Source: Metridium senile
Lineage: Eukaryota > Cnidaria > Anthozoa > Actiniaria > Metridiidae
Assembly: GCA_949775045.1 (NCBI GenBank)
Contig: OX459096.1
Location: forward strand, 32,349,223-32,413,222
Length of the DNA stretch: 64,000 nucleotides
Direction: 5' to 3'
Shown here piece by piece: positions 50,606 through 63,554 of this stretch (positions within the stretch are counted from its first letter, which is position 1; the number at the start of each line of letters is the position of its first letter). The position numbers and the translations under genes were made by a program. The notes beneath the pieces are model-generated. The model was not told the DNA's origin, made no database searches, and worked only from the letters and a program-made list of their open reading frames with translations.

Positions 50606-53600
50606 TCAGTGGTCATATTCACATCGTTGTAATGAAAGTCCATCGCTTCTTCGATCGACACTCGAATGTGAAATTGGCTGGAAAGCACTTGTTTCCGAGC
50701 TCATCTTGACTGTTGTATGCGGACTTGCAGTAAATCTAGCAGGGCTCGTTGCTGTGGAAACGTATGACGACATAACGCACGGAGGATGCGTCGAAACGTA
50801 TGCTGGGTAGGCTCCATACGGGACTTGGTATTGAGTGAATGAATGAGAGTGCGCATACTCGGGAAGACAAGCTGCTGACATAGCGTGTGCTGGTGCTGGA
50901 ATTGTTGTTTGCTGTGGTATGAGGAATGGAAAATGGCTTCGTAGTTCATCATAGCTATGCATCATTGATCGACTTGTATCTTTGATCTTCATCAAACACA
51001 GTTCTTGATCTAAGCCCCTAAAAATGAAACAAGAGTTTCTATCAGTTTCTGGAGAATGAAATAATGAATCTTTATAACATAACTGGCTTCATTATGGCCA
51101 CCATTATTTACATCATCATCATGATTATCGGCGTCTTTACAGTTCATGCATGCTCATTAACATTATCTTAATCATCGTCATCATCGTAAAACTATGATCA
51201 TCATCAACACTATTGCCATCATTACATGCTGAGATATTCTGTAGTCCCTTATATATGTTTTATTTTTACAGTTGCGAAGTAAGTTGAAAGCAGGCATACA
51301 GTCAATTGTTTCCGACACACGGCACAACCTCTACAAACAGCGAGCATGCAATGTTTACTCTTTCAGATCTAAATTAACCACCATATAATTACAATGGTAA
51401 TATGCTTGCAAAAATGAAAATTAGGCGGTAAAGAAAGCTTTCGAAAAAATTTCGCTTTCAAACACACTTTTTAAAAACCTTTGAGAAGATTTATCGTGAT
51501 CAAATTCTTTGCGGTAATTTATAATTTGATAAATTGCCTAAATTAGAATAACTCACTTCCGAAGTTTCATCTCTTAAAACGTAACTGTGACATTTTAGAA
51601 AACATCCCATACCCCTCGGTTTTGTTGAAAAAGTGATAATCAAAGCTCTAGCAATTTGACGAAAAATATATTTACTTATGACAAACTGTTTGGCAATACT
51701 TATGATAGTATCTTATCTTCGTTTCAGGTTTTTGACCATATTGGATAACCTTTTTCGCGGCTTAACTTGCAATTGAAGTTTATCATTCAAAAAATTAAAA
51801 CATTCTGCTTGTCAAACAATAATCTAATACCGTTTATAAATATCTTACAGGGTTTTATTCCTAAAACGGACTGATGTCATTATTTAGTAACTAGTATTTG
51901 GTTTAATCGATGGCTTATAATTATTTACACTCCAAGATCGATAAGTAAACTTAATCATATTGTTAGCGTTACACAAAAAAGTGTGTTCTTTAGACAACAA
52001 ACTGCGAAAACAACTCGGCATCTTGAATACGCCTCTTATACTGCTCAATTTTAATTCCTTCTATAATATTTTATTTTTGTATTTTTGAGGGTGTTCTCCC
52101 GCCCTGGCCCTATATATACAATGCCAGTTTGAAAGTCATATTCTGCAGGACTCAGGTGTAATAACAAAGGCCAAACATTAAATGCAAGACAAACACGACA
52201 GATATCTCCATGTGTTTTAGACGGACAAGAAGAGCTTTTCTATTGACTCGATGTCAACTCGATGTCAAATAGCTGACTATCTTGGTTTCAATAGCGTTTA
52301 CACAGCCACGGTTGCCGTTATGAAATTTGATCGATCCCTTAATCTATATAATAAAAATCCGAGAAAATCAAAGCAATTAAACAACGAGATGCACGGAAAA
52401 ACTTTAGAAAAATTATCGTTTAAACGTTTTATATTCGTGTTTTATAATGAGTGTTAAGTATGAATCTTAGTGTCCCATTTGAGAATGACTAACCAGTCTC
52501 ACTGCACATTCATGTCTGAATCTACCGTCACTATAGAAACACACGTTTAGCGCCCGCTAATTACTTTCAAGGCAATGGCTTGATTTCACAAATAAAACAT
52601 TAGACGAATATTAGCGAGAGAAATATCTATTTTAGATATCGGTGATAAAAATGTGATTCGTTGTACGACATTTAACGGGAAATTCTCCTTTATTGTTATT
52701 TATGACTTGTTTAGTGCAATTGTCTTTTATTGTGTTATTCTCTTTACAAACGCTCTCACCCATTGAGTTATGAGATACTATATGGAAAGAAAGGGCTTGC
52801 AAATATGGTAAGAGACTGTTAAAACTTAATATCAAAACAAATTAAACTAGCCCACAAAAATATTAATGATATTGTTTTGTTATAAAAAAATCTGACAACG
52901 AAAAACTTTCTTTTCTGCTCCTTTTATTATCAATTCGTAATAGGAAAAATATCTCAATATTTTTCTTCTTTAGATTCTATTTTTTTTTGCCGACACTTAA
53001 ATTTACTTTCTTTAGGTTTCCGTATATTTCACAATTTTCTTTTCTTTTCTTTCTTTATTGTTTTACTATACTTTTTCTTTTCTTTTCTCTTCAATTGATT
53101 TTCCTATTTTTCTTTTCCATTATTCCTTTATCTTCTCTGTTCTTTTTCTAAATACTTGTCTTTGCTCTTTTGATTTTTCCCCCAATTCCCTCTCTAAATT
53201 AGCATGTTTGGGTTGATTTTAAACTTTTTGATTTACATGAGATTAAAGCGGTTTTTTTTATTCAATCGTTCACTAGCTTATCACTAAAACAAATAAGCTT
53301 CTTTGGTACAATATTAACTATAATATTTAACTTTTTTGAGAGTGAAAAAAATACATATACATATATTTTTAAACCTGATCTATTGAACGTGCCGATCGAG
53401 CAATATCGCTTGATTTCAATTAAATTTAATAATATGATAACTGTTTATTTTTCTCCTATAGAGTGTTGCTTCAATTATAAAAGTCAGTTGAAAGACCATT
53501 TATAAAAACCGAGTTTTTAATTGCCGTTTAATAAGATAAAGTTGATGACGAATTTTATTGAATATTTTATAGTTTGGGAATTGCTATCTTTTTCCTATAT

Positions 53601-55424
53601 TTGTAAACTAGTGATCACTGCAGATAGTATTATAATCAAACATCTGATCTATTATCAATGATATTCTTAATATTATAAATTGTTCAATTCTGAAAAATCG
53701 TTTCTATAGCAGTAGAAGTGAAATAACACTAATTTAAAGCAGTCCCTTGGTCCAAAATTAAGTAACAATTTTAAAAGTCATTTGGATTTTAAAAGTCATT
53801 TTAACATGATATTTTAACTGATCAATTAAAAGTAATTCGCCTTACTTTTGAAGCCAACATAATTTCTTTGATTTTTGAAATAAATCTTTTTTAAAAGATC
53901 CATTTTTAAAGTCATTCCTCGAAATCTTATATAAAAGACATTTTAAAGTCATTTCTAAAAGTCAGAGATAATTTGAAGGAGTTATTTTTTAAGTCTCTTT
54001 AAAAAATCCAATTTTATTCTAAGAGTTTAAGAAGGTTTTATGATTAAAATCTGATGAAGCAATAAAGGATTCCAATTAATATCTCATTAACTTAACATAC
54101 GAGTTGGTTTTAGGTTACGGCGAAAGTTTTTTCAGCTGCGCAGCACTCGATTGAAATGTTCAAGTGGTTGCTCATTGAATATTAAATATACTAAAAACAG
54201 CCAGATCATTGAGCTAAAACATACGTAACTAAGCAACCCAATTCCATCACTTTTTGATGTGTTGTTATGATTTTCATTTTGTAGCAATTACAAGGCGTCG
54301 ACGACTAAGTATTTGAGGGGCGTTTTGTAATTAAAACTTCAGATATTAACTTCCCATAAATTGGATTTAAGTGAAGTCGTTCTGCGGTTTTTTGGAAACA
54401 ATGTTAACCAAGCGGCTAGATGGGTTTGGAAACAAACTCTATTTTCCCCATTATGTATTCGTGTTTTTGAGTTAATTAAAACCACTGCGCTTTTAATGTC
54501 TTCAATGAGTTGGCTAGAAAAACACTTTTTTCTTTAGTTTGATGTTTAATGCGAAATGTTCTTGAGATTTATGTTTAATCAGTGAGTGTTTGACTTCTGA
54601 AGTATCACTTGAAACTACAAAATCAAAGATTTGGATTCAACAATGACAAAACAGCAAGCAAATCAAGCCAAAATCACTACGAAGCAATGTTTTTCGATTT
54701 CATTATTCTTTAACACCTTGTAAATCTTTTTAGGAAGTAAGGTTTGTTTTTCAACTGTACAAGTTTACAGTTCGCGATTTGTTTGATGAACAAGAAATGC
54801 TGGTACAAATACACAAATAGTTTCAGCTAAAGTTGATAGACTTGTTGATCACTGACCAGTTTGTACTTACCGTTTTCTCATCTCTGCTGCCCGTACTCGC
54901 TGTCTTTTATTCTTGAACCAATTACTGACTTGGGTGACGGTCAAATCGGTCATTTTGGCCAGCTCGTACTTTTCCCGAGGCGTAGGATAGGGATTTTCTG
55001 TGTATGCTTTGTTTAATATGCTGCGTGATTTTTCTTTAAAGCAGTAAGTAGTCTCCTCTCCATCCCAGATCGTCCTTGGTAATGGATACTTTCTTCGCAC
55101 GCGGTACTTGCCTACAGCTCCTAAGGGTCTTCCACGTTGCCTCTCAGCTTCAATGTAATGTGCGGTTCTCCATAAGCATTGTAGCCTTTCATGGGCCGTC
55201 CTGGTAAACCGGTGACTTTCAAGAATCGAGTAGAGTTCTTTGAAGTTATTTTGGTGGAAAGAAACAACTGCTCGAGCTACTAGGATCGTCTCACATTGTT
55301 GGATCTCTTCAGAGTCTTTTGGCAGTGACCACAGAAAACGACCAAGTCTCTCAATCTCGCCACTATTCTGGAGGAATTCACAAACTGAGATCACTTGTTC
55401 CATGGAAAAGGGACAGGGCAGCAT
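50606..55424 (-). CDS. SIX1/2: SIX1/2 homeobox transcription factor
   Basis: Sine-oculis-type transcription factor. Exon 1 (54871-55424) and exon 2 (50606-51017) join through split codon CG|G with GTAAGT and TTTAG splice sites, giving 321 aa. The SIX domain covers about 8-117 ([54 protein letters not shown]). The junction [20 protein letters not shown] and the homeodomain (about 118-177) with [17 protein letters not shown] and [15 protein letters not shown] are nearly invariant SIX1/2 signatures; the [11 protein letters not shown] box separates SIX1/2 from SIX3/6 and SIX4/5. KNKRQR replaces the usual KNRRQR. The tail from exon 2 (Ser/His/Tyr/Ala-rich, with [16 protein letters not shown]) is unlike known SIX1/2 tails. 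The intron of ~3.9 kb follows the homeodomain. It lies ~11 kb beyond Msx-like B. Confidence 0.95.
51018..54870. other. SIX1/2 intron (~3.85 kb)
   Basis: Very AT-rich. Contains a pyrimidine-rich stretch (about 52905-53200) and a cluster of TTAAAAGTCATT-like motifs at about 53760-54000. A CAT/ATC-rich stretch is at about 51108-51225. No ORF with a family signature. Confidence 0.6.
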
Positions 55425-57037
55425 ACTGGTAATACGTTGTTATCTTGTATAAGGGAGGCACTTATAATATCAGCTAGTACAGCACAATCTTGTCCATGTA
55501 CCAAACTAATGAAATTAGGCTTTAGGATGGTTTTTATATGTTCGTTCCTTTGTGCGGTAGAGGGTAACACCGCTGACCTTGCATGCAATTAGCAATGATG
55601 CCTTTGGAGTGATGACAAAACAAAGCAGCTTTTAGTGTGCTTGTCAAGCACACATCATTCCAGCTAAGACTTCAATTAGTCTGTGATGAGCATGAAACTG
55701 AATCGGCCTAACATATTGACTTAACCATCTTCAATTGGTCATAGGATTTTAGAATCTAAATAGGGTGTTCGTAGCCTGAACAAATACATCGCAAAGCGGT
55801 CAATTGTTGAACGATATTGAAACCTCGTCAACGAGAAATTGCATAAAGCACATCTTTCTAACTTATCATTAGTAAAAAACAGCAAGCCATCCTTGACATA
55901 AAATACTCAATGTTGAATTGAAGAGTACCTTCTTGATGTTAAATAGTAGAGGATCATATCTGAATTGCCGCCAACAGGGGAGCGAATGAGTCAAGAGCAG
56001 TTTATAAGTACTGTCTGACAAAATGTTGCAAAAATCGACGTGGAGGCATTAGTGAATTCTTAATGAACAACGATTGAGAAATATCCTAGCAATCACTACA
56101 GAATGAAAGATAATTCGATTCCTTTTCAAACTGAGATCAAAAGACGGTATTGTCTGCGTGTAAAACATGCATTAAACAATCTTGCCTACTGCATGTTAAG
56201 TTGTTATTGTGTTCGATTTGAATGTCACTTGTGGGTTGTTTGGATAGTATATTTTCAGACCCTAAAGTCTACATATGACAAACTAGAGTTAAAACCCATT
56301 GCTTTCTAAAAAAATCTGTTGCTAATGTAACCTAACTTGTAGCTCACTTGGAGCATGGTAAATTAATACGGCTATATTCATGGATAAACTAAACTTTTTA
56401 TTTCAATTACCAGCTGTATTTACTCGCAAATGGGCCAATTACTAGTCTGAAATTAGTTCATGAACATGACATCTTCACAACCAGCAACAAAAGAACGATG
56501 AATTAGCGACAGCTTAGCACATCTGCTGTAAAAGTCAACAGTCTCTGTACGTTGAAAAGCCTGTTCGCCCACCAAAAGAACGGGCATAATAAAGACATGA
56601 CGAGAGAATCCATGTGTCATCTATGCCGTCTTGGCTGAAACTGAGCCTGTTTTGGTGTCTTTTGGTACCTTAATGATATCCCAACTCAATCACTCTTCCA
56701 GACAAACATTCCAATCAAATCATACCGAAATCAGTTATTGTTTATGAAAGAACAAATATTTTTTCTATTAAAGTACAGTTTATGAACTTCCTATAATAGG
56801 TGCGTAATTGCACGTTGCAGGCAGTTGTCATAATGTGAACATTTTGGCTTCGGAAAAGTTTCATTTTCTTTGGAGATTTAATGTTGTGATGTACAATAAT
56901 CGTTATAATTTAATTATCGTTAAGAAATAGAAGGGTGTGGTTAATTTGTACCTTAATTAATAACAGCAATTGGTTGTATTTTCTTTGCTTAACGCACATT
57001 TAACAGTACTATAATGTGTAGGGATCCTCAATGTTTC
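55425..57037. other. Intergenic; upstream of SIX1/2
   Basis: The sequence just above 55424 on the minus strand should be the SIX1/2 leader and promoter. No TATA box or recognised motif was found; short ORFs only. Confidence 0.5.
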
Positions 57038-57372
57038 CAAGGAAATAATTGAGGTAAAAATATTCGATATAGATTATCTATATCTATTCGATATAAATTA
57101 GCGGACAAACTCGTGTGAGATGGGCCGGTGTTTATAAGGAAACGTACTTTGGGGAACTGAAGTATACGACAATTAGCAGCTACTAAACTAGTATGGACTA
57201 CATAGGTGTTTCTAGGGAAAACAACTGGAATATGTTGCCCCTGGAAACAAATGGAGTAAAAATATATGATAACTAGCGGTTAACTTGGTGTGTAATGGGT
57301 CATCAGTGATTCTGAGGCAACAATTGGAATAAAAATGTTCGATAACTATAAAAGTTAAATTACTCGGTGTTG
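57038..57372. repeat. Three diverged ~110-bp direct repeats
   Basis: GGAAA(T/C)AA(T/A)TG, then GTAAAAATAT(T/A)(C/T)GATA, then a (GGTGTG)-like end recurs at about 57040, 57242 and 57323 with partial matches. Diverged; arrangement uncertain. Confidence 0.5.
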
Positions 57373-58900
57373 TCTACGTATTTTATAGTTAGTTGGCAAT
57401 CTCTGCTATAGCAATCAATTTTAACAATCTATATTACGTTCATTTATAGATATTTATATTCGTTTTAGCGTCCCAAAAAAGTGGTGTATGCTCTTCAAAA
57501 TCAATTCAATATTTCATTCATTCACTTTAGGAAAAAAGTAAAAAGATAAGTGAATAAAATATACTACTTGTATACCCGTCGGAAGTTGGTAACGTGTGCT
57601 TTTTTATATAGTTTTATTACGAATAAGTTATAAAAATTATCAAATAAGAAAATTATCGATGGCAAAAATCTTTCAAGTTCATTATAAAAAAAGGTTATTG
57701 TTCATTGACCGACGTAAGAGTTAAAGTTATTTACTAATTTAGACTAGGGGGGCACACACCTAAATCAAGGAATTATGTCAAACTATCACAGACAAGCTTG
57801 TAAACTTGTAGAAAGGTATTTATTCTTTTGTATTGAGTGTTTATAGTTGAGCGATAGGGGCTACTAGGGACATATAGTTGAGCGATAGGCGTTAAATAGA
57901 CGTTACTAATAGAAATGATTTGGTAATAGCAATTCATAGTTTCAATGTTTGCGCTCTAGTAGTCCTAGCCCTAAACACATGGGACGGCAACTCACAGAGA
58001 CGTAAAGCTTTGATGTATCTATTAGTTTAAATCATGTTTGCTTGTTGACATTTCTCGTTAAGGGGACATGTCAGTTATCATAAAACAGCCATTTGGATAG
58101 TCAGTTTAGCTTTAATAGGAGCGGAAACATTTAAACCATGAAATAAAAACAAAACCGTTAATTAAAAACCTGAGTATGTAGTTGTGAACTTGAAGCTTGG
58201 GAAAACATTTGAAAACATTGTACATAATTATATAATATGTACATGATTGATTGAATGAATGAATGTTTTTTTTACGCATATATATATACGTATTTATAAC
58301 GAGCAAAAACTACACAAGGAATTATACATAACAATTAAAATATTAAGAGCTATTAATATTATAAAGAACCATTATAAGAAATGAAAAAAGCTTACATATA
58401 TAATATATACAAACGATCTATAAAATATGTATTTTTTTAAGACCAGACGCAGTCTATACTACCCGCTAGTTTTGTTAAATTAAAGACTTTGTAAAGGTAA
58501 GATATTAAATGTCCCCAATTTGTGAAATAAAATTGATAAATATTTTATTGAGTAATGTACATAATGTGCCCGATTTATGTATTTTACTAAACGCACTGGT
58601 AAAAGACAAAAATTTGCGCAAACCTGTATGATGAAAAGATCGAACCGATTAGATTAAAACTATAAGTATAATAAAACTAGCTATGACTATTTGCGTCTGA
58701 ACAAAATAAGCTGAAAAAATTACACTTTAACTTTCGGTTTGACGCAGACGAAGAAAGAGTTCAAAGTCTACAACTTTTTTGACGTTTATTGTCAGCAAAA
58801 ATGCTTCCTTTTTGACTTCATGGAAACATGTTTCCAAAAGTATTCAGTTTATGTAATATTTGCAGCTTCAATCAAAGTTAAGAAAACCACATTATGTCAA
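57373..58900. other. Intergenic, no gene recognised
   Basis: Very AT-rich sequence; a repeated ATATAGTTGAGCGATAGG motif occurs at about 57840 and 57871. No coding signal. Confidence 0.45.
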
Positions 58901-59262
58901 AATAGAAAGTTTCAAAACAATTTTTGAATGGAAAAGCGATTCGAATCAGTTCAATTAATAAAACCACCGATCATGGCAAATTGGAAAGTTCCAAAACAAT
59001 TTTTGAATGGAAAAGCGATTTGAATCAGTTCCATTAATAAAACCACTGTCACTGATCATGGCAAATTGGAAAGTTTCAAAACAATTTTTGAATGAAAAAT
59101 AGTTTTGAATTGCTCAATTATTAAAACCGCCATGTTAAATTAGAAAGTTCCAAAACATCTCTTGAATGGAAAATAGCCAGTTTTGAATTGCTCAATTATT
59201 AAAACCACCATGTTAAATTAGAAAGTTTCAAAACATCTCTTGAAAGGAAAATAGTTTTGAAT
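58901..59262. repeat. Minisatellite, five units of ~75-85 bp
   Basis: The unit AAT(T/A)(A/G)GAAAGTTTCAAAACA, then ATTTTTGAATGGAAAA or CTCTTGAATGGAAAA, then TAATAAAACCACC, begins at about 58901, 58979, 59064, 59138 and 59216. The third to fifth differ from the first two by block changes, suggesting two subfamilies. Confidence 0.85.
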
Positions 59263-59634
59263 GGAAAAACATGCTTCGAAACTTGATTCTCATTCAATAA
59301 TAACTTGACAAAAAAGTGATAAGAGATTAATCAATGGAAATGTACTTGAAAGCATATATAATTGAATACAAAAAGAAAAAGAAAAGTTGAACCCACAAAT
59401 TAACCGTGATTGATAATAAGATAGGTTTGTATTGATTTGTTTGCTTGATAAGAGGGTTAATTACCAAATGATGATGAAGATTAGTTTGATAGTAGCAATT
59501 GCTCTTACAGTAAAATTACAAAAACTTTAGCCACAATAACTGGATTTATTGTAGAACTAAATAGATTAGTAATGTAAAATACTTGTTACATAGTACAGTA
59601 TTTTTAACTCAGAACAAACTGAAAATATATTGCT

Positions 59635-59785
59635 GATTGTCTTCACGAGTAGTGAAATTGTCAAGGAAAACTTGTCAAGGAAAAATTGCTGACGTTCTTC
59701 AGGAGCAATGAAATTATCAAGGAAAACTTGTCAAAGAAAAATTGGTGATCGTCTTCACGAGCAATGAAATTGTCACTGAAAGTTT
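59635..59785. repeat. Minisatellite, three units of ~57 bp
   Basis: GATTGTCTTCACGAG(T/C)A(G/A)TGAAATTGTCAAGGAAAACTTGTCAAGGAAAAATT-type units start near 59635, 59692 and 59748. Within a unit, TGTCAAGGAAAA also repeats. Confidence 0.85.
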
Positions 59786-61140
59786 GCTGATGTATATTCA
59801 GTTTTACTGTGACATCATCCAAACAATACAGATATTTAAACAAGCTTATACTTGTAAAAACATTGATATAATCTAGCAACCATCATCCCTAAATGGTTCC
59901 TCGAGGTCAACAATAAACTACACCGCGTGCTTTTTTCACTGATAACCAAAAACCAAAACCTAGTTTTAATACGTTTGACCGCTTGTTGAAGTTTGCGTCA
60001 GTCAAAAGCCAATCAAAGTCGGTGTAGTTTCGGATCAGCTTTCCTTGTAAGAGAAACGACCAGATTAAGCTTACATTTCACAGAGAAACAGCAACTCTTA
60101 TTAACCCTTTCAACTATTCATTTTATTGCATTATAGATTAGGTAGTTTCACTTCAACATTATTAATATTCGATTGCATCTTCCCAGCTCGAGAGTTCTTC
60201 TGAAGTTGTTTTGAAGAAGTGACCACGTTTTTTTTGATGATTGATGTCATTTTCCTTTCTTACTAATTGTACGTGTAGAACCCATCAAAAACGTTTCACA
60301 AATGAACAAAGTTACTTAGCGCAAACTACTAGACATGTTTTTGTTGATTTGAAAGTTTCTGACACCATGCATCGATAAACGGCCAAAGCCGCCAAAGAAA
60401 TTAGAGGAACGAAAAAGCTTAAATATACATAGGAAGCGCAAAATAATAAATGATAATAATAGTGAATTCAAATAAAACTATATTTATAGTTTATTAATTG
60501 GGTAATATTAGTCACAATCAGAGATTGTTGAGAGTTGTAACGAGGTATTGTTTTCCTTGTTTTTTTTTTTAAGTTTCTGAATGAGTGATATATATAATGA
60601 ATAAAAACGCTCATGAATGGATCTGAAGTAATACATTATACGAGATTGTATATTACAGGCTATGTTGTAAATGCTGACTTAGTTATACGACAATTAAGTC
60701 TATAAAAGTTCGACAATGATATATTCATGAACTAACGGCAGCATGAATATATATGCTGTAATATGTTTTAATCACATATTGTATTTTATTATCATTATTT
60801 ATATTATTAGTTCCGGACACACTTAATCTGGAGCCTCGCTCTGTTGTGTAATCCCTCACCGCTTTAGCAATTCTCGTTTTATTATTATTCTGTATTATAT
60901 TGTATTTTTTGGTCGAAGTGATTAAATAAATAAATTCATGTACTATCATATAGTGAGATAATCCCTCTTCATGAGTTATCACTTAACTTGACTGCAAAGA
61001 TGATTAATCCTGCTTTAAAAACTTGTCTCCTGCAGCTAGTGTACACCAATAAATCTGAACGCATTTCACATAACATGCAAGTGCGCTATATTATAAATTC
61101 CATATCATTATCATTAACCTCCACCCTTTCACTTGCCTGT
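59786..61140. other. Intergenic, no gene recognised
   Basis: AT-rich sequence with short ORFs only. Confidence 0.45.
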
Positions 61141-61142
61141 CT

Positions 61143-62470
61143 ACAATTTGTACTTTTATACTGTAAGTGTGGATGTATCGATTTTTTCAGTTATTTGAGT
61201 AACCGTTTCTCAGTCGTTTTTGTAGTGAGTAATTGTAAATGTATCGATTTATTCAGTTATTTGAGAAACCGTTTCTCAGTCGTTTTTGAGGCTACTCCTC
61301 CATATATGGAGGTGTAGCCTTATTGCTGTCGTGTATGTAAGATAGCAAGCAAGTCCATAACACCACAGGAAACCCGAAAATACCAATTTCGTCACGTGGT
61401 CGACACATGGTGTGACTGTAATTTCGAGAATTCGAAAGAGTGGCCATCTTTGAACGATCGATGCGTTTATATTTTGGCTGCTACTTCATATCTGTCTAAA
61501 GAAAAATAATTTTTAATGTGTATTTGTACTATTCATGAAGTTTTTTAGGTTTAATGAGACGTTTAAAACCGTGAAAAGGATGATTTGTTTTGACAACAAA
61601 AGCATGGCATTAGCCCGACATTAGTCATGACACACCGATAGAAGTGCCCTTCGATTTTTGGCATTTTTAAGGTCAGATCAACATATATCAGGTCAAGAAT
61701 CTCACATTTTGCTCTATGTTTGTCACTCTTCAAAATACTAAATGAGTTTTATTCTAAGAATGAGCTTTTGACAAATATTTTCGTATAGTAAAATTGGTGC
61801 GAATAGCCGCCGAAATACCCTGTAAAAGTAACCGTTTCTCAGTCGTTTCTCAGTCGTTTTTGTAGTGAGTAACTGTGGATGTATCGATTTATTCAGTTAT
61901 TTGAGAAACCGTTTCTCGGTCGTTTTTGTAGTGAGTTACTGTGGATGCATCGATTTACTCTCAGTTATTTGAGTAACCGTTTCTCGGTCGTTTTTGTATT
62001 GAGTTACTGTGGATGCATCGATTTACTCAGTTATTTGAGTAACCTCTACTCAGTTGTTTTTGTATTGAGTAACTGTGGATGCATCGCGATAAACTCAGTT
62101 ATTTGAGTAACCACTACTCAGTTGTTTTTGTAGTGAGTAACTGTGGATGCATCGATTTATTCAGTTATTTGGATAACCACTACTCAGTCGTTTTTAAATT
62201 TGCAGTAAGTAACTGTGGATCGTGCATTGATTTACTCAGTTATTTGGGTAACCACTACTCAGTCGTTTTTGCAGTGAGTAACTGTGGATGCATAGATTTA
62301 CTCAGTTATTTGAGTAAACATGTATTAGTCTCTTTTGCAGTGAGTAACTGAGGATGAACTAATCTGCTCAACTGTTATTAGAGTAACTTCATCACAGTCG
62401 TTTCTGCTCAGCTATTCAGTTGACGAACTGTTGTTATACACAATAGTTTTTTCAGTATATAACTGTGGAT
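61143..62470. repeat. Minisatellite, 65-72 bp unit with embedded palindrome, split by an insertion
   Basis: The unit is GTGAGTAACTGTGGATGCATCGATTTACTCAGTTATTTGAGTAACC(G/A)(T/C)T(A/T)CTCAGTCGTTTTTGTA, here shown only in outline: about 2 units at 61143-61289 and about 8 at 61829-62360, plus degenerate ones to 62470. Unit starts in the second block are 65, 66, 68, 69 or 72 bp apart. Each unit carries the palindrome TTACTCA-N6-TGAGTAA. A ~540-bp sequence (about 61290-61828) separates the two blocks. Confidence 0.92.
61290..61828. mobile_element. Probable insertion within the minisatellite
   Basis: A non-repeat stretch lies between minisatellite blocks whose ends both match the AACCGTTTCTCAGTCG part of the unit, as if a unit had been split. 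It opens with a hairpin (GGCTAC(A/T)CCTCCATATATGGAGG and TGTAGCC). No transposase ORF; the type is unclear. Confidence 0.5.
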
Positions 62471-63554
62471 GCATCGAATTTTATACAATACATTTATTAT
62501 CATATTTGATTAATATAACCACTGCTCAATTATTTTTGCAGTATAGATATAAAACATATCGGTACGTATATCAGAATAAAATTAATTATAGTTCAAGTTA
62601 TCATTAGAAAGTCACTGGCAATATCTTGACACGCCCGTATCGGAATGTCACTTTTTTTTCTTTTGAATAAACAAAACCATTATTATTACTATACTTAAAT
62701 ACCAGATTGGATTGCAATATTTCATTGTTTCCAAACATCCAACTTGTCAGTCAATTATTACTGATATTATCTGCAGTATTCACAAAGAAAAGATAAATAA
62801 AATTAAGAAGAAAAAAAACATAATCATGCATTTTTGTGCAAGTACTATTCACGTAATACTTGGTGGTTACTTTTAGTAATCTTTCGATATAAAGAGCTAA
62901 CACAACAATTATTATTCCCGTCATCTTATTAATGACATCCATATACGATCCCTTTGTTTAGTCAAAGTTGCAGTGACTGATTTATATATCACTATTACTG
63001 CAAGAAAATGTGTTCAAAATGAACCACAACACATGGAGTGTGAAAAAGAGGTTGATTGCGGTAATTAACGTTATCAGCCCGCAAATTAATTAATTATTTA
63101 ATACGTGTGTATTTTAACGTTTCTGGTAATTATAACACTTAAAGATCAGGTCAAAACTGTTTTGGTGCTTCTAAATAGTAATAGAGGGTTATTAGTCGGA
63201 CACTAAAAAACCGACGGACAAATCGTCTTATGACGGACAAGTCGTCTGGTGTGAAGACGGAGCGGACATAATTTGAGACGAAAAACGTGTCTGGTTTTGT
63301 TGAATCCACATTGGACAAGCATATTTTAAGACGATGTTTCTCCGTAAAGACGATTTGTCACCTATACAGCGTTAAAAGAGTGTTACTCACTGACGTTTTG
63401 GATGTGTATCCGTCGGAGTGAAAGAAACAATAGAGGAACTATACATCTTATAAAGAGAGTGTTACTCACTGACATTTCATACATTAATTATTCGGTCTGA
63501 AAATGAGATGAACCATGAGATATTTGATGGTGTTGGGCAATTACCAAAAAAATA
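62471..63554. other. Intergenic with short repeats
   Basis: Contains a GACGGACAA(G/A)TCGTC-rich patch at about 63213-63260 and a repeated AGAGTGTTACTCACTGAC (about 63378 and 63458). No gene recognised. Confidence 0.5.

Noticed and set aside
61879..62351. Repeat-protein ORFs (YLSNxxSVVFxxSNCGCID-like)
   Set aside because: Unit lengths of 65-72 bp are not all multiples of three, so the frame shifts between units; no conserved coding frame is maintained.
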